The notes beneath the pieces are model-generated. The model was not told the DNA's origin. It saw nothing but the letters and a program-made list of their open reading frames with translations, and did no database searches. A stretch of DNA of 11,772 nt. Origin: DATKMS01 sp041497995 (GTDB taxonomy: Bacteria; Desulfobacterota; Binatia; HRBIN30). Below are positions 1 through 6,674 of the stretch, one piece after another (within the stretch, counting starts at the first letter, position 1; every line of letters begins with the position of its first letter). Where the stretch lies: the NCBI GenBank assembly GCA_041497995.1, contig JBGQHM010000205.1:1-11772 (forward strand), in the 5' to 3' direction. A program made the position numbers and the translations under genes.

Positions 1-89
1 GCCACGTGATCAGCTTTGGCACGCAAGAACATCTGTCCGAGTGGTATCTCAAGCTGAATCCCAACGGAGTGGTGCCGACGCTGGTGCAT
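1..89 (+). pseudogene. Truncated glutathione S-transferase (N-terminal domain fragment), 5' end outside window
   Basis: The frame read from position 3 gives ISFGTQEHLSEWYLKLNPNG and then VVPTLVH. This is the stretch of a GST thioredoxin-like domain that runs from the helix after the active-site region into the conserved N-P-x-G-x-V-P-x-L motif, whose cis-proline helps bind glutathione. GSTs conjugate glutathione to electrophiles in the cytoplasm. After the histidine codon at 87-89 the expected continuation (usually D-G followed by the E-S motif) is absent. The frame stays open to a TGA at 309-311, but that part is antisense to the glycosyltransferase and has no GST character. The whole C-terminal helical domain is therefore missing. 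This could be a genuine rearrangement breakpoint or an assembly join. The family call is fairly secure; whether the gene is a pseudogene is inferred. Confidence 0.6.
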
Positions 90-109
90 GCCTCCAGCAC
101 CCAACCGCG

Positions 110-1315
110 TCACGACGCCAGCGCCACGACGCGGTCGATGACCGTCCCGCGGTCGGCGATGGTGCGCAACTCCCACGCACGCGCTGCGGCCAGCCGTGCC
201 GCGAAGCGGGGTCGGTTGTCGGTGATCTGTTGGATCGCTCCGCGCAGCGTGTCCGGCTCGATGGGCGTGCGCGGCGTACTCACCAGCGGCACCGCCAATC
301 CGAGGTCCTGACAGCAGCGCGCCTGCGCCGGCTGATCGCCGAAGAACGGGTAGGAGATCATCGGCACTTGGTGGAAGATCGATTCGTGCGTCGAGTTGAG
401 CCCGTGGTGGGTGACGTAGATGTCGGCCTGGCGCAGCGCGGCCCATTGATCGGCGTAGTCGAACACCTGGACGTTCGGACGGAGCAATGACGCACGCCCG
501 ACAAGGGCGCGCTCGTGGCCCCCGAGGCCGATCACCACGTCCATGTCGCTCTCGGTGCAGATCCGGGAGACGACCTCCAGCGCGGCGCTCGCCGCCGTCG
601 CGAAGTAGCGCCAGATGAGTGTCCCGAACGCAACATAGATCCGCAGGCTTCGCGGCGTTCGCGGGAATATTTCGACCGGGCCCTGCTCACGCAGCTCCGG
701 TGCCAGCGAACCGAAGAAGGCAATCGGTTCGAAGGCAGCGCGGTCCTCCTCAGGGAGAAACTCTGAAGGCTCACAGTATAGGTTCAGAAACGGGCTCTGC
801 ATCTCGACGTACGAAAACGGGTGGGCTCTGCGCATCCCGTGCACGTCCCGGAGGCGTTTGACCGCCGCCCAACATGCGGGCGAGATCGCAACCCTGGGAT
901 CCTGCTGCAGCTCAGCAATCGTCCGCGCGGGGACGGCCGCGTGGCCGGCGCACACGTTGACATAGGGAAGTCCGAGACGCTGCGCGATCAGCGGCGCGAT
1001 CACCGCGAACGTATCGTAGATGATCAGCCCCGGTGTCAGCGCCGCTACGTCTTCGGTCAGACGCTCGGCGTAGGCATCAGCGTAGGTCACGAACCGGCTT
1101 GGAATCGGGATCGACGTCGCGTCGACCGCCTCGACCGGATAGCGCCCAAAGAGATCGAAGAACTGCCCGCCGACTCGCTCGACTGAGGCCCGGAAGCGAG
1201 CGTGCGTTAGCACATGGACCGTTCGGCCGCAGGTCGATAGACCGCGGATGAGGGGCAGGAGCCGCTGAACGTGTCCCGCCCCGGGCATACAAATGACGAC
1301 TACGGACTTCGTCAC
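110..1315 (-). CDS. GT1-family glycosyltransferase (UGT/MGT-like, GT-B fold)
   Basis: A 401-residue protein, the usual length for bacterial macrolide/UGT-type glycosyltransferases, which move a sugar from a nucleotide donor to a small-molecule acceptor in the cytoplasm. The N-terminal half opens with a beta strand and a Gly-rich loop (VVVICMPGAGHVQRLLPL, about residues 6-23), as in the GT-B acceptor domain. The C-terminal half carries the donor-binding signature: YVTHHGLNSTHES near residues 300-312, followed by VPMISYPFFGDQPAQA at about 317-332, with the Asp-Gln pair that contacts the sugar. The GTG start at 1315 is preferred because it places the first strand at the N-terminus. A TTG at 1351 in the same frame would overlap the preceding gene. 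It lies 10 bases after the stop of the small upstream gene, so the two are probably co-transcribed. Donor and acceptor cannot be read from the sequence. The gene ends about 20 bases from the GST breakpoint. Confidence 0.85.
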   Translation of the reverse strand: MTKSVVVICMPGAGHVQRLLPLIRGLSTCGRTVHVLTHARFRASVERVGGQFFDLFGRYPVEAVDATSIPIPSRFVTYADAYAERLTEDVAALTPGLIIYDTFAVIAPLIAQRLGLPYVNVCAGHAAVPARTIAELQQDPRVAISPACWAAVKRLRDVHGMRRAHPFSYVEMQSPFLNLYCEPSEFLPEEDRAAFEPIAFFGSLAPELREQGPVEIFPRTPRSLRIYVAFGTLIWRYFATAASAALEVVSRICTESDMDVVIGLGGHERALVGRASLLRPNVQVFDYADQWAALRQADIYVTHHGLNSTHESIFHQVPMISYPFFGDQPAQARCCQDLGLAVPLVSTPRTPIEPDTLRGAIQQITDNRPRFAARLAAARAWELRTIADRGTVIDRVVALAS

Positions 1316-1325
1316 GGCGGCACGA

Positions 1326-1598
1326 TCAGCCAGGGCCGTCGCCGGCAGCAAACCGTCGCAGGAGCGCTAACGCCGCTTCCAAGCCGGCGCGCAGCTCCAG
1401 CAGGCGGCGGGCGCACTCACTGGAGTCGAGTTGGCGCACCTTGAAGATACGCCCATCCTCGCCGTCCACGCCGTAGGAGAAGCGGCTGCCTTTGCGATCG
1501 CGCAGCGGAGAGATGAGTGCGACCCGACACGGCCTGATCGCGAAGTGCGTCAGCGCCGCTGCGATCTCAGGAGTCGTCTCGGATGGAGTCTCGATCAT
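1326..1598 (-). CDS. Small hypothetical protein, possibly a truncated phosphotransferase-like N-terminus
   Basis: A 90-residue frame with ATG at 1596-1598 and TGA at 1326-1328. No signal peptide or membrane segment is seen. Residues of about 40-75 (FSYGVDGEDGRIFKVRQL, then ECARRLLELRAGLEAAL) resemble the first strands and helix of some aminoglycoside-phosphotransferase-like kinases, where a Lys or Arg-rich strand is followed by an Arg/Leu-rich helix. The ATP-binding and catalytic parts (HxD, DxD) are absent. It may therefore be a truncated kinase remnant or an independent small protein; I cannot decide between these. It directly precedes the glycosyltransferase on the same strand, suggesting a shared transcript. 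No convincing Shine-Dalgarno site precedes the ATG. The coding call rests on its tight spacing with the next gene and an ordinary residue composition. Confidence 0.5.
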   Translation of the reverse strand: MIETPSETTPEIAAALTHFAIRPCRVALISPLRDRKGSRFSYGVDGEDGRIFKVRQLDSSECARRLLELRAGLEAALALLRRFAAGDGPG

Positions 1599-1960
1599 GG
1601 CCGCTTGGACTTCTACATCCGTCGCGCCGGCTCAACCAGCATCGCTGCATTGAAGTCCAGCGTGGCTCGCAACTATGTTGTTCGGCCCCGGATCTGCAGT
1701 CGGCGCCGCACGGCGGTGGGAATCGACGTCAGTCCGCGCTCCGTGACCTTTGTACGCATGCCGGCGCAGGTATCATGTCAATTTGGGGTTCGCAATCGCG
1801 TCCCGTCGCCGAGCGAATCGCCTCCCACCCGTGCTCACTCTTGGCGACTGTGCCAGTTCAATGTGGCGAGACCGCTGCCACACCGCGCGCAGCCATTCCG
1901 ACTGGATGTAGGCTTGACCGATGGTCAGAACTAGCGCTATCCGTGGTGTCTGGTTTCTGC
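1599..1960. other. Divergent intergenic region, no gene recognised
   Basis: This 362-base stretch lies between the start of the minus-strand small gene and the start of the plus-strand histidine kinase, so promoters for both directions should be here. A weak sigma70-like pair toward the kinase can be read: TTGAAG at 1650-1655 and TATGTT at 1674-1679 with an 18-base spacer, each 4 of 6 to consensus. A further -10-like TATCAT lies at 1771-1776 but without a good -35. The kinase frame is open across the whole region, but its translation there has no domain character. No clear hairpin, operator palindrome or RNA was found. Confidence 0.4.
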
Positions 1961-3598
1961 ATGGCCCGACGCAGCGAAGACAGCGCGGCAGGCGCTTTGC
2001 GCACGTTGCAACTCAACGAGGTGCGCTGGCGGGCCGTGCTCGACACGGCCCGCGATGCAATCATCAGCATCAACGGCCGCGGCCAGATCACGCTCTTCAA
2101 TCGCGCCGCAGAAGAGACCTTCGGCTACCGGGCCGACGAGGTCATCGGGCAGAACGTGAAAGTCCTGATGGCGCCTCCATACTCGGACGAGCATGACCGA
2201 TACCTCAGCAACTATCGGGAGACGCGAGCTCCCAAGGCGATCGGCTTGGTACGCGAGGTCGAAGCGCGCCGCAAGAGCGGGGAGATCTTTCCGATGGAGC
2301 TCTCGGTCTCGGAAGCGCGCGTCGGCGCGCAGGTGCTCTACAGCGCCATCATCCGCGATGTGACCGAGCGGCGCCGCGCCGAAACCAGCCTGCGCGCCCG
2401 CGCCCAACAACAGGCGGCCGTGGCGCAGCTGGGACAACGGGCGCTCGCCCAGACCGATGTGCAGGCGGTCATGGACGAAGCGGCACGCTTGGTGACGCAG
2501 ACGCTCGCGGTCGAGCTGTGCGAAGTCCTCGAACTGTTGCCGGACGCGCAGGCGCTCCGCTTGCGGGCCGGACGGGGGTGGAAGGAGGGGCTCGTAGGCC
2601 ACACCACCGTGGGGGTGGATACCGCCTCGCACGGCGGGTACACCCTGCTGTCACGCGAGCCGGTCATCGTGGACGATCTCCGTACCGAGCAGCGGTTCAC
2701 CGCACCGCTCCTCCAGGACCACAGGGTCGTCAGCGGCGTCGGCGTCATCATCCACGAGCAACACCAGGCATTCGGCGTACTCGGAGCGCATACCGAACGG
2801 CAGCGCGGGTTCACCGCGGATGACATCAATTTCTTGCAGGCGATCGCCAATGTCGTCGCAGAGGTGATCGCCCGAGAGCACGCCGAGGCGCACCTCCGCG
2901 AAGCGCAGAAGCTGGCGCAGCAGCGCGAACGTTTGGCGGACGTCGGTGCCATTACGGCGCGCATCGTTCATGATCTCGGGAACCCGCTTGCGGGACTCTC
3001 CATGCAGGCGCAGCTCCTCCTGCGCCGCATCGAACGAAGCGGCAACGCCACGCTGCGCGCGCCGGCCGAGCGGATCTTGTCGACGGTCGGTCGCCTCGAC
3101 GTACTCGTGAAAGAGTTTCTTGCCTTCTCGCGCGAGCAGCGTCTCGACCTCAAGCGCGTGCAGTTGCCTCGGTTCCTCCAAGGGATCGTCGATCTGTGGC
3201 ACCCGGTAGCGGCCATGCGAGCGATCGACCTCTGCCTTGATGCGAACGCCGCGGACGAGATTCGTGCCGACGAGACACAACTCCGGCGAGTATTCGACAA
3301 CCTGGTGAAGAACGCGGTCGAGGCAATCGACCGCGGTCCGGGACGTATCCGTATCGGGGCGACGATTCCCGCGGCTGAGAGAATTCGCATTTCGGTGGAA
3401 GACACGGGTCCGGGCATTCCCGACACGGTCGACGTATTTCGCTTGTTTGAGACCACCAAGGCCGACGGCACCGGGCTTGGCTTGCCCGTGGCGAAGCAGA
3501 TTGTCATGGCACACGGTGGCGGCATTAGCTTTGCTGGGTGTGTCCCTCATGGCACCGTCTTCTACGTCGAACTGCCTCGACATGGCCCCCCAGCCTGA
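1961..3598 (+). CDS. PAS-GAF sensor histidine kinase with FixL-like PAS domain
   Basis: A 545-residue soluble kinase. A PAS domain spans about residues 20-138 and resembles the FixL oxygen-sensing PAS. It has GQNVKVLM at 63-70, EHD at 77-79, and Arg98 in IGLVREV. His78 aligns with the FixL heme ligand (B. japonicum His200) and Arg98 with FixL Arg220; FixL Arg206 is Asn84 here. A GAF domain follows at about 150-305, then a short helical linker, a HisKA domain with phosphoacceptor His337 in IVHDLGNPLAG, and a HATPase_c domain with N-box DNLVKNAVEA (446-455), G1 DTGPGIP (481-487) and G2 GTGLGLP (503-509). All catalytic motifs look intact. The ATG at 1961 is chosen because it starts just before the PAS. 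In-frame GTGs at 1943 and 1946 are alternatives, and no strong Shine-Dalgarno site is seen. The gene overlaps the next response regulator by 17 bases, marking it as the likely partner. Heme binding is inferred, not shown. Confidence 0.9.
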   Translation: MARRSEDSAAGALRTLQLNEVRWRAVLDTARDAIISINGRGQITLFNRAAEETFGYRADEVIGQNVKVLMAPPYSDEHDRYLSNYRETRAPKAIGLVREVEARRKSGEIFPMELSVSEARVGAQVLYSAIIRDVTERRRAETSLRARAQQQAAVAQLGQRALAQTDVQAVMDEAARLVTQTLAVELCEVLELLPDAQALRLRAGRGWKEGLVGHTTVGVDTASHGGYTLLSREPVIVDDLRTEQRFTAPLLQDHRVVSGVGVIIHEQHQAFGVLGAHTERQRGFTADDINFLQAIANVVAEVIAREHAEAHLREAQKLAQQRERLADVGAITARIVHDLGNPLAGLSMQAQLLLRRIERSGNATLRAPAERILSTVGRLDVLVKEFLAFSREQRLDLKRVQLPRFLQGIVDLWHPVAAMRAIDLCLDANAADEIRADETQLRRVFDNLVKNAVEAIDRGPGRIRIGATIPAAERIRISVEDTGPGIPDTVDVFRLFETTKADGTGLGLPVAKQIVMAHGGGISFAGCVPHGTVFYVELPRHGPPA

Positions 3599-3986
3599 GC
3601 CGACAGTCGTATTGATCGATCGCGACAACGACTTCCGCCACGCGCTGGCCGAGAACCTCCGCGATGACGGTTTCCGCGTGGTGGAGCATGCGGACCCGAC
3701 AGAGCTCGAATCCACCTGGTCACTCGAACGCGCCGATGTGGTCGTCACGGACTATTGGATGAAGAGCGAAGATGGCCTGACGTTCGCGGCGCAGGTGCAT
3801 GCCCGGCAGCCCGCGCTGCCGATTGTCGTGATGGCCGCCTACCCGTCGCCGCAACTGGAAGCGCGATTCGCCGCCACCGAGTATGTCACGCTCCTGCGCA
3901 AGCCATTGAACTATGTCGACCTTCGTGAGTGGCTGGAGCAACAGGGCCTGCGACAAGCCCCTGCCCGAGATTGCGCTGGTGACTAG
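3582..3986 (+). CDS. Single-domain response regulator (CheY-like receiver)
   Basis: A 134-residue stand-alone receiver with no output domain. The acidic pocket is at Asp13 and Asp15 (LIDRDNDF), the phosphoacceptor is Asp57 (VVVTDYWM), and the conserved lysine is Lys106 followed by Pro107 (LLRKPLNY). The usual switch Ser/Thr at the end of strand 4 is replaced by Ala85 (IVVMAAY), so phosphorylation may not produce the standard conformational change. ATG at 3582 lies inside the last codons of the upstream kinase, a 17-base overlap that implies translational coupling. It should receive phosphate from that kinase and act by protein contact or as a phosphate sink or shuttle. A longer in-frame start at 3447 lies deep within the kinase gene and adds residues with no receiver character, so it was not used. 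Confidence 0.87.
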   Translation: MAPQPEPTVVLIDRDNDFRHALAENLRDDGFRVVEHADPTELESTWSLERADVVVTDYWMKSEDGLTFAAQVHARQPALPIVVMAAYPSPQLEARFAATEYVTLLRKPLNYVDLREWLEQQGLRQAPARDCAGD

Positions 3987-4172
3987 GCAGCAGTGCGAGC
4001 TCGGGATCAGATCTGTGGAGTCGGCATTCGACTTCGTCACGTCAGCCCGCCGCGGGTTGACGATTTCGGCACGCCGCGCTGCTGCAATCTCAGGAGTTGT
4101 CGCGAGGCCGAGCGCTTCCGCAACGCGTGCAGCACTGGTCGAGCGCTGCCCCGATCCGACCGTGTCGCGCCT
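3987..4172. other. Convergent intergenic region
   Basis: This 186-base gap lies between the stop of the plus-strand response regulator and the stop of the minus-strand hybrid kinase. Terminators for both transcripts would be expected here, but I see no GC hairpin followed by a T-run on either strand. The only neat small inverted repeat (4166-4170 with 4176-4180, 5-base loop) straddles the kinase stop codon and lacks a T-tract. Positions 4081-4104 match positions 1558-1581 at 21 of 24 bases, of unknown meaning. Confidence 0.4.
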
Positions 4173-6674
4173 TCAGCGCGTTGCGTCCGAGTCAGCGCCG
4201 ACGCTGATACTGCGCGGCACCCACAGGCCAAAGGTCGAGCCCTGGCCTACTTTGCTGGTCACGCTGACGGTGCCGCCGAGGAGTTCCACGAGCCGGCGCA
4301 CGATGTGCAACCCCAAGCCGACCCCGCCGTAGCGACGTGTCGAAGAGCTATCCCCTTGGCGGAAGGGATCGAAGATGATCGGCACGGTTTCCGGGGCAAT
4401 GCCGATGCCCGTGTCCGCCACGGTGATTTCAACGGCGGCCTCATGTGGCCGCACGGCGATCGTCACGCTCCCCTCGGGCGTGAACTTCACGGCGTTGTTC
4501 AACAAGTTCTTGACAATGACCTTCAGCTTCACCCGGTCACTGCGTAGCCGCCCCACTCCGCATGGCACTGTCCAGACGAAGGCAAGGCCCGACTGCGCTT
4601 GGAGCTCTCGCGTCTCGTCACGCACCTCGTGCATCAGGTCCGCCACGTCGAAGTGCGTGAGCTCGATCGGCAGACGGCCGGCTTCGAGCCGGCTCATATC
4701 CAGGGTTGCGGTAATCAGCTCGAGCAACTGCCCCGCGCTATGGTCCATCCTCTTCAAGGCATCCGCCTGCTCGGCGGTCAACGGACCGAATCCACTGTCG
4801 CGGAGGACTTCGTTGTAGCCCATGATGACATTGAGTGGCGTCCGCAGCTCGTGCGACATCGTGGCGACGAAGTCGGACTTCAGTCGGTTGGCGCGTTCGA
4901 GATCTTCGACGAGGCGGGCGGTTTGCAATGCCAAGGAGGCCAAATGTGCGGCACCGCGCGCGATGCGCTCCTGCGTGGCGGTAAAGGGCGCGCGCGGCCC
5001 GCGCACACCGGCGACTTGGACGCCGATGGTCTCACCATGGCTGCGCAGCGGTACGTACAGCACGCGCGTAATCCCATAGTACAACGGCAGGGCGCCCCAC
5101 GGCGTCGGGGCGGACGTCGCATCAACCTGCGCGACCTCGTGCTCCGCCAGGACGCCGAGTAGATCCTCGAGGGCGTCGCGCGGCAAGCGCAGAACACGCA
5201 ACGCTTCCCACTGCTCCGGCGAGTCGCCGTACCCTGCCTCCGGCACATACACGCACGCGTCCGGTTGCCACAGCAACGTATAGCTGCAATCGCAGCACAG
5301 CACTTCGGTCATGAGACGGCATAGCGTGTCGAGCAGCCCGGGTGTGCCCGGCACCGAGATCAGCTCCTGACCGATGCGCGCCAGCGCACGCGACACCTCC
5401 GCTTCCTCTTGCTGCGCCTGATGAAGGTCGGCCGCTTCCTTGGCGACGGTGAGCTGTCGGGCGATGCCTTCGAACAGCTCGACCTGATGCGGCTCGAACG
5501 GCGGCCCGCCATGGAGCTTGCAGGCCACGAGCGTGCCGGAGTAGTGCCCGCGCGGGCGCAACGGGGCGGCGAGGAGCGCGGTGACGCCGAGCCGCGTGCC
5601 CAACTCAACCGGCAGCCAGGACTGCGTCTGCATGTCGTTGACTACGACAGTTTCGCCGTGCCGTACACGCCCCGCGAACGGCTGATCCCCGGGAAAGCGC
5701 AGCGCGCCGACCTCCGCAATGATTTCCGGCGGGAGACCATGCGCCGAGCGCAGCCGCACACGATCGGTCTGCGGTTCCACAACGAACGTCAAGACGGCGT
5801 CACAGGGCAGCAGCTCGGCCGTACGCCGCTGCACGCACTCAATCAACTGGTCGACGTCGAGCGTGCCGGCGATGTCCTTGGCCGCTTCAAGCAGCGCGGT
5901 CTTCTGCGCTTCAACGCGCTTTGGTTTGGTGAGATCGAGAACGAAACCGACCACCTGCTCTCGGGACGCCGCCAGCAAAGCGACGCCGATGAGCACGGGC
6001 ACGCGGGTCCCATCTTTGCGGATGAATTCCTTCTCCCACGGCGTCGCCACCCCCGTGCGTTCCAACTCGCCGAGGCTCCGCTCGTCAACGGGACGCCACT
6101 CGGGCGGGGTTATGGCATCCCACCGCAGGGGCAGGTCGGCACCCGTGTAACCGAGCATATCGAGAAGGACATCGTTCGCCTCGGCGATCGAACCGTCTGC
6201 ATCGCCGATGATGATCCCGATGATGTTGGCCTGAAGCAAACGCCGGAACCGCGCTTCGCTCTCGCGCAGCGCCGCTTCCGCGTGCTGCCGTTGCCGGTGC
6301 TCGTCGCGCTCGCGCAAGGCACGCTCGACGACGAACGGCAGCCGTTCGAGGCGATCCTTCATCACGTAGTCGGTGGCCCCGGCCTTGAGGCTCTCGATCG
6401 CGGTCTCTTCGCCGATGGTGCCGGAGATGACGATGACCGGAACGTCGAGACCGGTACTACGGTAGAGCTTGAGGGCTGCAAATCCGTCGAACGCGGGCAG
6501 GTTGTGGTCTGAAAAGATCAGGTCATATTCCGGCGCCCGCAGGCGAGCGAGGAACTCGTCGCGTTCTTGGACCCGCTCCCACTGACACGTGTAGCCGGCC
6601 CGTTGCAGCTGCATCACTTCGAGCTCGGCATCGGGCTCGTGATCTTCGAGGATGAGGATGCGCAGCGTCTTCAC
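4173..6674 (-). CDS. Hybrid sensor histidine kinase, REC-PAS-GAF-GAF-HisKA-HATPase
   Basis: An 833-residue protein. An N-terminal receiver (about 5-120) has Glu10 and Asp11 in the acidic pocket, phosphoacceptor Asp56 (LIFSDHNLP), Ser84 and Lys106. A PAS domain covers about 138-250, the first GAF about 265-412 and the second GAF about 430-590. The HisKA has His608 in MSHELRTPLN. The HATPase_c has N-box KNLLNNAVKF (722-731), G1 DTGIGIAPE (754-762) and G2 GGVGLGLHIV (783-792), all intact. No membrane segment is visible, so it is predicted cytoplasmic. The GTG start at 6672-6674 overlaps the upstream TGA by four bases (GTGA) and puts the first receiver strand at the N-terminus. A TTG at 6743 would add 23 featureless residues inside the upstream gene. 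The N-terminal receiver suggests input from another kinase, and the PAS/GAF modules suggest small-ligand or redox input. It is the last gene of the five-gene row. Confidence 0.92.
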   Translation of the reverse strand: MKTLRILILEDHEPDAELEVMQLQRAGYTCQWERVQERDEFLARLRAPEYDLIFSDHNLPAFDGFAALKLYRSTGLDVPVIVISGTIGEETAIESLKAGATDYVMKDRLERLPFVVERALRERDEHRQRQHAEAALRESEARFRRLLQANIIGIIIGDADGSIAEANDVLLDMLGYTGADLPLRWDAITPPEWRPVDERSLGELERTGVATPWEKEFIRKDGTRVPVLIGVALLAASREQVVGFVLDLTKPKRVEAQKTALLEAAKDIAGTLDVDQLIECVQRRTAELLPCDAVLTFVVEPQTDRVRLRSAHGLPPEIIAEVGALRFPGDQPFAGRVRHGETVVVNDMQTQSWLPVELGTRLGVTALLAAPLRPRGHYSGTLVACKLHGGPPFEPHQVELFEGIARQLTVAKEAADLHQAQQEEAEVSRALARIGQELISVPGTPGLLDTLCRLMTEVLCCDCSYTLLWQPDACVYVPEAGYGDSPEQWEALRVLRLPRDALEDLLGVLAEHEVAQVDATSAPTPWGALPLYYGITRVLYVPLRSHGETIGVQVAGVRGPRAPFTATQERIARGAAHLASLALQTARLVEDLERANRLKSDFVATMSHELRTPLNVIMGYNEVLRDSGFGPLTAEQADALKRMDHSAGQLLELITATLDMSRLEAGRLPIELTHFDVADLMHEVRDETRELQAQSGLAFVWTVPCGVGRLRSDRVKLKVIVKNLLNNAVKFTPEGSVTIAVRPHEAAVEITVADTGIGIAPETVPIIFDPFRQGDSSSTRRYGGVGLGLHIVRRLVELLGGTVSVTSKVGQGSTFGLWVPRSISVGADSDATR

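Noticed and set aside
1583..1960. N-terminal extension of the + strand kinase to position 1583
   Set aside because: The translated 126 residues are rich in Arg, Ser, Cys and Pro with no domain or signal peptide, and would overlap the divergent gene's start; the start at 1961 is adjacent to the PAS domain.
2651..3748. Long minus-strand open frame antisense to the + strand kinase
   Set aside because: It mirrors the PAS-GAF-kinase gene, has no domain character, and long antisense frames are expected in GC-rich codon-biased DNA.
4166..4180. Small hairpin as a terminator for the minus-strand operon
   Set aside because: The stem is only five base pairs, its loop contains the stop codon, and no T-run follows on either strand.
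5409..6512. Long plus-strand open frame antisense to the REC-PAS-GAF-GAF kinase
   Set aside because: The opposite strand encodes clear catalytic motifs; the antisense translation has no recognisable family.
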